Position numbers and translations under genes: made by a program. This document shows, in pieces, positions 8,548 through 15,347 of a stretch of DNA of 27,574 nt. The number at the start of each line of letters is the position of its first letter. The first letter of the stretch is position 1. This stretch comes from Cyanobacteria bacterium UBA7694 (lineage in GTDB: Bacteria; Cyanobacteriota; Sericytochromatia; UBA7694): positions 32,771-60,344 of the forward strand of contig DLGM01000312.1 in assembly GCA_002482705.1 (NCBI GenBank), in the 5' to 3' direction. Below the pieces are notes generated by a model. That model searched no databases and had not been told where the DNA came from. It worked only from the letters and a program-made list of their open reading frames with translations.

Positions 8548-8869
8548 TGTGGATAAGTCATTAAATGAGCCTGAAAGCCAGTATTCATGAATATTTAAGC
8601 CTGTGGAAGAACCTGTGGATAAACTGTGGAGAAGCAGGATAACTCAGGGGACGAATGGAGTTATGCACAGCTCATCCCCAGAAAGATTCCCCAGAGATCT
8701 CGGAGTTATCCACAGGCTTGTTTATAAAAGTACATAAATCGAAATAAATCTTAATAGTCTACTTTTGTGACAAGCAGACGCTTTCAGACCTTTTCTACTT
8801 CCCCTTGATGTCTAGTTGGGGATCCCGATCCTGTGGAAAAGCAGGACACTATTCGGGGGCTGTGCATAA
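8548..8869. promoter_or_regulatory. Left DnaA-box cluster
   Basis: Six sites match TTWTNCACA: minus strand 8548-8556 (TTATCCACA), 8614-8622 (TTATCCACA), 8832-8840 (TTTTCCACA) and 8861-8869 (TTATGCACA); plus strand 8661-8669 (TTATGCACA) and 8706-8714 (TTATCCACA). Near matches lie at 8602-8610 and 8625-8633 on the minus strand, each 11-12 bases from the perfect box at 8614. Orientation is mixed. The outermost box faces the AT-rich 8505-8546 stretch. The first GATC sites of the central array fall inside the right edge of this cluster. Confidence 0.85.
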
Positions 8870-9254
8870 GTCGCACGTCCGGGGAAAAGATCCGCTTTGT
8901 GATCGAGCCGACAGATCCCAGCTGATCCCTGCCGAATGTAGAGATGATCCACCGCCCAACGGGGAGTCTCCAATCGGATCTTTGGCAAGGGACGATCCCC
9001 ACTGGACATTCCCGTCATGGATAGACCTTAAAGACTGTTGTTCTGTAATGATCTCAAGGGGAATGTCTGAGCCGACGTTTTGCCTTGACGTCGCCTGTGC
9101 AATCGGGCAATATGATCCCTCGATCAGCTCTCGACTGTCGAGCAACCAGGAGTGGATCGTCGAGAGGGATGATCCCTGGATCCATCCTCTCCCATCGAGG
9201 ACCCTTTCGGGAACTCCCACAGCAATCTGTGCAGTGGATCATGTCGAAGGGATC
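8819..9254. repeat. GATC-rich array in the centre of the origin
   Basis: Seventeen GATC tetranucleotides fall between 8821 and 9254, starting at 8821, 8827, 8889, 8901, 8914, 8924, 8946, 8977, 8994, 9050, 9114, 9122, 9155, 9171, 9179, 9237 and 9251. Chance at one per 256 bp would give about 1.7. Eleven of them are GATCC on the plus strand, and TGATCCCT occurs three times (8923, 9113, 9170). Some sit in larger dyads, such as GGGATCCC at 8819-8826 and AGGGATGATCCCT at 9165-9177. The block is GC-richer than the flanking DnaA-box zones. Its placement between the two clusters suggests a role in origin control, for example adenine methylation or a dedicated binding protein. That function is inference. 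Confidence 0.75.
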
Positions 9255-9273
9255 CTGACGAGTGGGTCTGTTA

Positions 9274-9490
9274 CTTTCCACACATTTTCCACAAATATTC
9301 CAGACTTATCCACAGGTTATCCACAGGTATTCAGAACACATGGGATGGTTTTTTTTCCTAGGCAAGTCACCATGGCAACTGCGCTTTTGCCGACTCTATC
9401 TAGACTTCCACACGACAACAGGGGAGTGGAAGACAGTTTTCTCCCCATAAAATTCACAGCTTAAAGCAGGTTTTCCACAGGTTATCCACA
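9274..9490 (+). promoter_or_regulatory. Right DnaA-box cluster
   Basis: Five sites match TTWTNCACA, all on the plus strand: 9285-9293 (TTTTCCACA), 9306-9314 and 9317-9325 (both TTATCCACA), 9471-9479 (TTTTCCACA) and 9482-9490 (TTATCCACA). A near match (CTTTCCACA) lies at 9274-9282. The first five sites in this order have starts 11, 21 and 11 bases apart, and the last pair is again 11 apart: head-to-tail arrays on one DNA face that suit cooperative DnaA filament assembly. The array points right, into the AT-rich 9491-9600 segment. Confidence 0.88.
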
Positions 9491-9600
9491 AGCGGAAAAA
9501 TTTGCAAAAAATCTGCAATCAGCCCTTACTTTTAACTTCTTCATAATCTTTAGTTGAGCTTTTCTGTTCTGAACAGATACTCCTTATATATATAGGTGTG
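9491..9600. other. AT-rich segment, candidate unwinding element (right)
   Basis: Immediately after the last tandem DnaA pair, the sequence becomes AT-rich, starting with AAAAATTTGCAAAAAAT at 9496-9512 and ending with alternating TATATATATA at 9585-9594. All boxes of the right cluster point into it, the usual geometry of a DnaA-melted element. The TATA run could alternatively be the -10 region of a rightward promoter for the gene at 9836. Confidence 0.5.
9563..9577. promoter_or_regulatory. 15-bp dyad, possible operator
   Basis: TCTGTTC, one central T, then GAACAGA: perfect 7-bp arms. It lies between the right DnaA cluster and the TATA run at 9585-9594, where a repressor could control rightward transcription. 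The half-sites resemble bases seen in LexA-type operators, but the spacing does not match the Bacillus or cyanobacterial LexA consensus I know, so I leave the regulator unnamed. Confidence 0.45.
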
Positions 9601-9835
9601 CTCAAAGTGGGGAAGTGTTACGGCCACAAAATATGAAACGAGGTGGGTTGTAAGATGGCTGCACCTGTCTTTATAAGGAGAGTTTGGTGCTTACGCTCCG
9701 CTGCATAGACTCCCTTCAGTTCATATGTTAAGCTTGAATTACGGGATCAGTGTCAACGATGACTGTGTATTCCCGACTTACGTCTTAAAACATCTAGGTT
9801 TTGAGACCATTAACTAATGTGGGGCCCAATCGCGC
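9600..9835 (+). other. Untranslated leader or spacer before the 320-aa gene
   Basis: About 235 bases with no convincing gene. Very short frames with possible initiation signals occur (for example an ATG at 9633 and a GTG near 9687 following AAGGAG), but none exceeds about 17 codons. A CGGGA/TCCCG pair enclosing CAGT/ACTG (about 9739-9775) could fold. I do not recognise a known riboswitch or RNA family. It could be a structured 5' leader or simply origin-flanking spacer. Confidence 0.35.
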
Positions 9836-10798
9836 ATGGCAGGCTCGCAAAATGGCCAGGGATCTGATCAATTTAGCTTGGTGTCTTTAGAGAAGAACTC
9901 TCAGCGCGCGGCTTCTTCCTACTCCAGTATGAGTCGCCGGGCTCGTGGTGAGTCGGATAGCACCCTCAGTATCAATGAGGATGAAGCGCAAGAGGCTAAG
10001 GCCAGCCCGGCTGCTGCACCTGCAAAAGCCGCTGCTCAAGAAGCTAAACCCAAGAAAAAAGCACCGTCTAAAGAGCCCGTTGCGGCCAATAACGATCGGG
10101 TTGATCAGTCGATTGACGACATCTTAGGCAAATTTGAAGAGTTTAACAGCTCGCTGCGCAGCCTTTTGACCAATGCCAGTCAAGCGGGTCGCAACATTAT
10201 GGTGGTTCTCTTAACCCCTTTGATCCCTTTGCTCAATCGCCTTTTGCGTTTGCTCAATGGTCCTCTGCTATTTATTAATGCGGTGACCCGTCGCATCAAT
10301 GAACGGATGCAGTCACGCTCTGGGCGGGCTCCGGCAGCCAGCGCTCCCGGTGGTGATATGTCTGCTGTGGATGACGACGATACCCCCATGGTCGAAGCGG
10401 CTCCTCCTCCGGTGGTAGCCCCTGCTAAACGCTCCAATTTTTCCGACATGATTGAACTCAATATTGTCTTTACAGACAATATGAAAAAGCCCCTCTACAA
10501 ACGCAAACCCAATATGCCAGGAGCACGGATGGGGGCAATGGAAGAAGATCTTATTCTGTCGAATGCCATGATTGCTATCAACGAGTGTGCCGAGTTTACC
10601 CTTGAACTTCCCAACCCCAGCAGCGGCCTATACGCAGGCCAAAGAATCTATGATATTATGGCAAATGTTGCTAAAGAGGATGTCGGTGTATTTTTGGGTT
10701 TTGTCAAAGCATATCCTGGAAAATACATCGGAAAAGAGTGGAAAATATCGGAAACGTTTGCCACTTGGCTCATTAACAACGCACCTGTGCCAGACTAG
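9836..10798 (+). CDS. Unrecognised 320-aa protein with disordered N-terminus and hydrophobic helix region
   Basis: I do not recognise the family. Residues 1-90 are low-complexity (Ser/Arg then Ala/Lys/Pro/Glu) and probably disordered. Residues 90-118 look helical. Residues 121-150 form a hydrophobic stretch with prolines and arginines (LLTPLIPLLNRLLRLLNG) that could lie in or on the membrane as a re-entrant or amphipathic hairpin. A second acidic/proline linker runs 163-198. Residues 200-320 look like a compact mixed alpha/beta domain (MIELNIVFTDN, then EFTLELPNPSSGLYAG). There is no signal peptide. No Shine-Dalgarno sequence precedes the ATG at 9836, and an in-frame stop at 9815 rules out a much longer start. 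It is the first gene rightward of oriC. The 552-aa protein at 16957-18615 has a similar composition but no clear sequence match. Confidence 0.7.
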   Translation: MAGSQNGQGSDQFSLVSLEKNSQRAASSYSSMSRRARGESDSTLSINEDEAQEAKASPAAAPAKAAAQEAKPKKKAPSKEPVAANNDRVDQSIDDILGKFEEFNSSLRSLLTNASQAGRNIMVVLLTPLIPLLNRLLRLLNGPLLFINAVTRRINERMQSRSGRAPAASAPGGDMSAVDDDDTPMVEAAPPPVVAPAKRSNFSDMIELNIVFTDNMKKPLYKRKPNMPGARMGAMEEDLILSNAMIAINECAEFTLELPNPSSGLYAGQRIYDIMANVAKEDVGVFLGFVKAYPGKYIGKEWKISETFATWLINNAPVPD

Positions 10799-10807
10799 CG
10801 AGGATTC

Positions 10808-10915
10808 ATGAAAAGCTTAATCGTAGCTGCGATTGGATTGTGGATGCTTCATCGGTCAGTGGCACTGAGCGAAATCCTTAAACACACCAAAAAGCTGAAG
10901 TATCCCCACCTATGA
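10808..10915 (+). CDS. 35-codon micro-ORF, hydrophobic peptide coupled to the propeller gene
   Basis: ATG at 10808 follows an AGGA ribosome-binding site (10801-10804) at normal spacing. The frame runs to TGA at 10913-10915, whose first bases overlap the next ATG (10912) as ATGA. The peptide starts MKSLIVAAIGLWML, a signal-like or membrane-spanning segment, and ends in a lysine-rich tail (KHTKKLK). The downstream 568-aa gene has no good ribosome-binding site of its own, so this frame would supply it with ribosomes. It could be a bona fide small membrane protein or only a translational leader. The gap is 9 nt after the stop of the 320-aa gene, so all three are probably one transcript. Confidence 0.6.
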   Translation: MKSLIVAAIGLWMLHRSVALSEILKHTKKLKYPHL

Positions 10916-12618
10916 TGCGTTCTTCCCTTCTTACAGGTCTGATTCTCTGGTCTTTTGGGGCCTTTTCCCCCGCTCTGGCTGCCGCTTATGATCCCCAGCT
11001 CTTTGATCTGCTCTTTGAAAAGCGGGTGGTGGGCGAACTCATGCCTGGTAATCGTGCGGTGATCAACCCGGCTACGTATCAGCAGATGGGATACCAGTCT
11101 GGGCCAACGGGTGCTCAGCGTGTGACGGTACGTACCTCGGTGCCCAATCAACCTGTGCAATTGTATAAGTCTTATCAAATTGTGTCTCAGCCGGGCACCT
11201 TTGACTCCTTGATTAGCGTCACCGATCAGCGTACGGGTAAAGAGATTCGCCGTATTTCCGTTGGGCGGCGTGCCGTGCAACTCCTTTCGAGCCCGGAAAC
11301 ACAGCGTGTATACGTGCTGTGTGGCGGCTATTTCAGCAGCGTTTGGGAAATTGACACCGTGCGCGATACAGTCGTACGAAAACTGCCGCGCGCCACTTCG
11401 GAACAGGCCCTGCCTCCCCTCTGGAACCCCTCGGATTTGGCCTTAATGCCCCAGGGGCAGACTTTGGCTCTGGCCTCTGGAACCCTGCAACTCGTCGATT
11501 TGCGCAGTGGCATTGTGTCTAAAGAACTGCCGCTACCGCCCCAAGCATTAAAAATTAAGCGTTTAATGCCCTTAAGTGCTGATACCTTGGGGGTTGCTAT
11601 CGAAATGAGCAATGGGGCCACTGAGTTTTATAAATATGAGCAGGGCAGTGAGACCTTAAAACCGGGACGCTCTTTTAGTGCCGCTTTTACCCCTCGCACA
11701 CAAGCACAGGTGCAGGTTCCCCGTCCCAACCAACCGCCAGCTAAGAAACTGGGTTATGTGGCGAGTCGCAATGCCGACTTTATCCATGTCTTGGATCTCG
11801 ATGGGATGCGCCCGCTTGGAATTATCCCTGTCGACTTCCCCGTCGACTCTTTACAAATAGCCCCCGATCGCAAACGTCTGTTTGCTTACCATCAACGTTA
11901 TGGCCAAATTTCCGTGATTGATCTGACCCCAGGTACCCGTGATTTTTTTGCGGTTTCCCATCGCCTGATTGATGACCGTTTTAAAGGAACATCTGAGCAG
12001 CCGTTGAAGTTGGCGGCCGATGTCAGTCAGGTGTATCTCTGGGATGGTTATTCTCAGATTCTGGCGGGTATTGACCCTGAGTCTTTATATCTGCGTATTA
12101 ATACGCCGTTGCGGGCACGTCTCAATGCCCAGTCTGAGCGTATTTGGCTCTCTCATGCCGCTCGCAAACGCTTTTATTTGCGCAATGGCCAATTGATGCG
12201 TGAATATGCCCAAACCAATGCGCCGAGCAATGTGCCCGAGCGCCTGCAAGTAGGGGGCCAACTGGTGGCTTCGGCTCTTTCCCCGGATCACCGCAACCTG
12301 TATGTCTTGGATGCCTCGGCCCATCAGGTGATTCAGGTGGATACCCAAACGGAAGCCGTTGTCCTGCGTACTCCAGTCAGTGAGCATGCTGATGGATTGA
12401 TGCTTTCTACTGACGGTAACTCAGCGTTTGTGCTTGATACGGCTGAGGGCAGCGTGAGCCAGATCGATCTGCGTCGGGGCCAGGTGAGTAAGCTCTTGCC
12501 CTTGGATATTGGTCTCTATCAACCCTATGTGGTCACGCTCTTTGATCCGCGTCTAACCCAATTGGTTCGGATTGAGCTTCCTCGCTATCAGCGCGATGTA
12601 GCACAGATTGTCGGGTAA
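10912..12618 (+). CDS. Secreted beta-propeller (YncE/YVTN-like) repeat protein
   Basis: A 568-aa protein with an N-terminal signal peptide (MRSSLLTGLILWSFGAF, cleavage likely after SPALAAA near residue 24), so periplasmic or surface-exposed. From about residue 90 onward, repeated blade-like units of the type ISVTDQRTGKEIRRISVG, VWEIDTVRDTVVRKLP, IHVLDLDGMRPLGIIPV, ISVIDLTPG and VIQVDTQTEAVVLRTPV match seven-bladed YVTN/YncE-type propellers. These usually act as binding or scaffold proteins, so no enzymatic role is claimed. A proline-rich linker (about 260-278) separates two groups of blades. The start overlaps the upstream micro-ORF (ATGA). The C-terminus overlaps the putative TTG start of the acetyltransferase gene. 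Confidence 0.8.
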   Translation: MMRSSLLTGLILWSFGAFSPALAAAYDPQLFDLLFEKRVVGELMPGNRAVINPATYQQMGYQSGPTGAQRVTVRTSVPNQPVQLYKSYQIVSQPGTFDSLISVTDQRTGKEIRRISVGRRAVQLLSSPETQRVYVLCGGYFSSVWEIDTVRDTVVRKLPRATSEQALPPLWNPSDLALMPQGQTLALASGTLQLVDLRSGIVSKELPLPPQALKIKRLMPLSADTLGVAIEMSNGATEFYKYEQGSETLKPGRSFSAAFTPRTQAQVQVPRPNQPPAKKLGYVASRNADFIHVLDLDGMRPLGIIPVDFPVDSLQIAPDRKRLFAYHQRYGQISVIDLTPGTRDFFAVSHRLIDDRFKGTSEQPLKLAADVSQVYLWDGYSQILAGIDPESLYLRINTPLRARLNAQSERIWLSHAARKRFYLRNGQLMREYAQTNAPSNVPERLQVGGQLVASALSPDHRNLYVLDASAHQVIQVDTQTEAVVLRTPVSEHADGLMLSTDGNSAFVLDTAEGSVSQIDLRRGQVSKLLPLDIGLYQPYVVTLFDPRLTQLVRIELPRYQRDVAQIVG

Positions 12619-13132
12619 TAGCGCGGTGGAGTATCAGCTGAGCATTCCCCAAGAGTCTCATATTCCCGCTTTACGGGAACTTGAATTGACCTGTTTTGGC
12701 GCTCATTGGGCAGCCACAGACTTTAAACGGGAGCTGGAAAACCCCAATAGCCACTACTTTATTTTGACCGCTGGGTCACGGGTTGTGGCTTATTTGGGAT
12801 ACTGGCAAATTTTAGAAGAGGCCCATATTATTTCGGTGGGGGTCGCTCCAGATTGCCGCAAACAGCGCTTGGCTCAACGCCTACTCTGTTATATGCTTGA
12901 ACAATGTATTACTAAGGGAATCCAATGGATCACTTTAGAAGTCAAAGACTCAAATGTGGCAGCTCAAGAACTCTACGCCAAATTTGGTTTTAGTATTATG
13001 GGGCGTCGCAAAAATTATTACCAAGCGGATCGCCAAGATGCCTTGGTAATGTGGACTGATAATATTGCCACGCCTGAATATGCAGCTCTGCTACAGCGTA
13101 TTCAAGCGGAAACATCCCCGCTGGTTATTTAG
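12608..13132 (+). CDS. rimI: GNAT acetyltransferase, RimI-like
   Basis: Up to 174 aa. The GNAT core is clear: a C-F-G-A-H-W acceptor-side region near 29-34, beta strand HIISVGVAP at 74-82, then the acetyl-CoA loop region RKQRLAQRLL, followed by LEVKDSNVAAQELYAKFGF, a stretch highly typical of RimI, and GRRKNYY. RimI acetylates the N-terminus of ribosomal protein S18; closely related enzymes have other protein substrates, so the substrate is assumed. The start is uncertain: TTG at 12608 (overlapping the propeller stop) or GTG at 12626; neither has a good ribosome-binding site. The pantetheine loop lacks the usual G-x-G (QRLAQ), as in some family members. Confidence 0.82.
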   Translation: MSGNSAVEYQLSIPQESHIPALRELELTCFGAHWAATDFKRELENPNSHYFILTAGSRVVAYLGYWQILEEAHIISVGVAPDCRKQRLAQRLLCYMLEQCITKGIQWITLEVKDSNVAAQELYAKFGFSIMGRRKNYYQADRQDALVMWTDNIATPEYAALLQRIQAETSPLVI

Positions 13133-13166
13133 GAATCAGAAATTACAAAATAAAGAGGAATCGATC

Positions 13167-13745
13167 ATGCCCAAAAGTATTCGCTACTGTCTTTACCTGG
13201 CTTTATTTCTGGGGTTGACCGGCTGTTCAGACCCGGTGAAACAAGTTGTTGAGCAGAATATGAAGGGGCTGCAAAAACAAGATATAAACCAAGTTATGAG
13301 CACCATTGATTCCCGTTCCCCTGTATACGCAGCCACTGAAAAACAACTCACCCAGCTATTACAAGATTATAATATCGATTTTAAAATCGAGTCGATTGAT
13401 GTTTTAGAGCGCCCTAAGGATGAAAAGAAATCTGATAAGGCCGAAACACCCGCTGAAAATGTCGACATTTTTGCTGAAGATCTCGACTTCATTACGGAAG
13501 AAGATAAAGCCGCTGCTGACAAGGCCCGCCGTCAGCGTGAAATGGATGACAAAAATAAACCTTGGGTGGCCAAAGTCAAGGTCACACAGTTTGCCCGTCA
13601 AAAGAAAGGCGCAAATCCTTTCCTCAATAATCGCGTTGTTGTCATCCACACCCTGCATAAATATCCCACTGATGAAAAACCGACCTGGAAAATTTATCAG
13701 AGTGATATTCGTGACGTCGAATTTTTGGTGGGGCAACAGGGATAA
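13167..13745 (+). CDS. Lipoprotein, possibly NTF2-like
   Basis: A 192-aa protein. The ATG at 13167 is preceded by GAGGAA at 7-nt spacing. A lipoprotein signal peptide follows, ending in the lipobox LTGC with C20 as the lipidation site. The mature part begins DPVKQVVEQNMKGLQKQDINQVM, reminiscent of NTF2-like lipoproteins, and ends in strands VKVTQFARQKKG, NNRVVVIHTLHKYP and TWKIYQSDIRDVEFL. An acidic/lysine-rich insertion (about 85-130, with DIFAEDLDFITEED) interrupts the fold. Specific function is unknown. The frame extends upstream to 13065, but those codons lie inside rimI and precede the signal sequence, so I reject the longer start. Confidence 0.8.
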   Translation: MPKSIRYCLYLALFLGLTGCSDPVKQVVEQNMKGLQKQDINQVMSTIDSRSPVYAATEKQLTQLLQDYNIDFKIESIDVLERPKDEKKSDKAETPAENVDIFAEDLDFITEEDKAAADKARRQREMDDKNKPWVAKVKVTQFARQKKGANPFLNNRVVVIHTLHKYPTDEKPTWKIYQSDIRDVEFLVGQQG

Positions 13746-13766
13746 TCAACGTATAGGGCAGCACAA

Positions 13767-15293
13767 GTGGAAGCACTCAAACACATTCTTCGCAAACAAC
13801 CGGATAAACTGCATCTTCTGACCGAATTGTTAGAAACCTCTGTAGATGGTACCCGAGATATCTTCGTGAACCGTCCGCTGAGTATGGCCCATATTCGCTA
13901 TATCGGCTTTGATATGGACTATACCCTGGCCATTTATAACAAGCGTGAAATCGAGGACTTGGCCTTTCGCCTAACCTTGATTAAGCTGGTCGGTCTTAAA
14001 GGTTATCCAGAAGATATTTTGACGCTGCCCTATGATGTTGATCATGTCATTCGTGGTTTATTGATTGATCATCGCAAGGGGAACCTGTTAAAAATTAATC
14101 GTTTTAAGCAGGTATGCCGGGTTCATCACGGCACGCAGCCCGCAGACCTCAGCCTGTATTTCAACGACCGTATTAATCAGTCAGATATGCAGCGTTTTGC
14201 TTCTGTGGACACCCTGTTTTCTCTGCCGGAAGCTTACCTGTATGCCTGTATGATCGACCGCCTTGAGGCCGGCGATCTGGGGGCTAAAGATTACACGACG
14301 GTTTTTGAGGACATTCGTTATTGTATCGACCTCATACACCGGGATGGCAGCCTCAAATCGGAAATCACCCGAAATCTGGCCCGTTATATCTACCGGGATC
14401 CCCACTTACCGCTCACTTTGGATAAGTTTATTCAGAGTGGCAAGCGGCTATTTTTGCTGACCAATTCAGAGTGGTTTTATACGGATCTGGTCATGGAGTA
14501 TCTGCTTGAAACGGATACCTTGGGTTATCAGTCGTGGCGCGACTACTTTGAGATGGTCTTTGTCAGTGCTGGCAAACCCGACTTCTTTAAAGGGCAGAAT
14601 CCCTTTCAGGTAGTCAATCCGGATACCCATGAAGAAACGCCGTTTGAAGGTGATGCCTTTGTGCCAGGCACTATTTACAGCCGTGGCAACCATCTCCGTT
14701 TTGAGCAGTTGAGTGGTGCCCAAGGGAATGAAGTGATGTATGTCGGCGACCATATCTATGGCGACGTTATGCGCTCCGGTAAAGATTCCAATTGGCGCAC
14801 TGTTTTGGTTGTACAGGAGTTGGAAGATGAACTGGGCAAAACGGAAGAGTTGGAAGAAAGACATCAACGTCTGAAGCGTTTATCCAATCGCCGTGATAAA
14901 TTGCTCTACGAATTACATATTCACTCTAGCCATCTGCACAGCCTCGAAAGTTTAAAGGTCGCCATCAGCAATTTTTCGGCGACAGAACTGCAAGTATTAC
15001 ATCGCACCGAAGAAGAGTTGCAAGAAAGCATTCGCAAATGCCAAAAAGAAATCGCCAAAACAGAGGAAAAGGTAGCTGCTTTGCGTCAAGAACTCAGCCG
15101 CTCTTACCATCCGCTTTGGGGGCCTCTGTTCCACGATGGGGATGAAATATCCCGGTTTGGGGATCAGGTGCGCGATTATGCCTGTTTGTATACCAGTCGT
15201 GTCAGCAACTTCTTCTTTTATCCCACTGACCGTTATTACAAATCGCTGCGCGATATTATGCCCCACGATCGCTGGATGGAATTATCGCGCTAA
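13767..15293 (+). CDS. HAD-IG family 5'-nucleotidase
   Basis: A 508-aa protein of the HAD superfamily, cytosolic purine 5'-nucleotidase-like (HAD-IG) type. HAD motif I is FDMDYTLA at 48-55, with nucleophile D49 and acid/base D51. Motif II is LFLLTNSEW, and motif III/IV is VMYVGDHIYGDVMRSGK. These support phosphatase activity, probably on a nucleotide monophosphate; the substrate cannot be assigned. A charged coiled coil occupies roughly 345-435, after the catalytic core. The start is a GTG at 13767 with weak AGGG upstream; the next gene begins 54 nt after the stop. The homologues I recall are of similar length, so no truncation is suspected. Confidence 0.88.
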   Translation: MEALKHILRKQPDKLHLLTELLETSVDGTRDIFVNRPLSMAHIRYIGFDMDYTLAIYNKREIEDLAFRLTLIKLVGLKGYPEDILTLPYDVDHVIRGLLIDHRKGNLLKINRFKQVCRVHHGTQPADLSLYFNDRINQSDMQRFASVDTLFSLPEAYLYACMIDRLEAGDLGAKDYTTVFEDIRYCIDLIHRDGSLKSEITRNLARYIYRDPHLPLTLDKFIQSGKRLFLLTNSEWFYTDLVMEYLLETDTLGYQSWRDYFEMVFVSAGKPDFFKGQNPFQVVNPDTHEETPFEGDAFVPGTIYSRGNHLRFEQLSGAQGNEVMYVGDHIYGDVMRSGKDSNWRTVLVVQELEDELGKTEELEERHQRLKRLSNRRDKLLYELHIHSSHLHSLESLKVAISNFSATELQVLHRTEEELQESIRKCQKEIAKTEEKVAALRQELSRSYHPLWGPLFHDGDEISRFGDQVRDYACLYTSRVSNFFFYPTDRYYKSLRDIMPHDRWMELSR

Positions 15294-15347
15294 ACCTTGC
15301 TGCGGCTTTGCGTTTGGCCGTTCATTTTTCTTTCCCAAGGAGCCTTC

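Larger units (their letters stand above)
8403..9835. other. oriC: Chromosomal replication origin region (oriC), non-coding
   Basis: About 1.4 kb without a convincing gene, between dnaN (leftward) and a run of rightward genes, so transcription diverges from it on both sides. I counted eleven sites matching TTWTNCACA and three near matches, in two clusters. AT-rich DNA lies outside each cluster (about 8505-8546 and 9491-9600). Between the clusters is a distinctive GATC-rich block. Origin placement next to dnaN, with dnaA elsewhere, is known from Cyanobacteria. The core probably spans 8505-9600; 9600-9835 looks like a leader for the gene at 9836. Bidirectional initiation here is inferred from boxes and gene orientation, not measured skew. 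Confidence 0.88.

Noticed and set aside
8819..9254. GATC array as a ligation artefact of restriction fragments
   Set aside because: GATCs are irregularly spaced, no GATCGATC junctions occur, and the block sits exactly between the two DnaA-box clusters. A chimera cannot be wholly excluded without reads.
8849..9281. Minus-strand open frames of 75-123 codons in the GATC array
   Set aside because: They overlap each other and the plus frame in the same block; no start signal or recognisable protein features.
8805..9464. 219-codon plus-strand open frame across the origin
   Set aside because: It runs through the GATC array and several DnaA boxes, has no family-like sequence, is rich in Cys, His, Ser and Asp without a hydrophobic core, and lies opposite other open frames (8849-9220, 9054-9281 on minus). 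The openness fits the GC-rich repeat composition better than coding.
8403..9835. CRISPR array or parS site in the origin region
   Set aside because: No regular repeat-spacer pattern and no TGTTTCACGTGAAACA-like palindrome seen.
13065..13166. Upstream extension of the lipoprotein frame
   Set aside because: It lies within rimI, precedes an obvious signal peptide, and a good ribosome-binding site serves the ATG at 13167.
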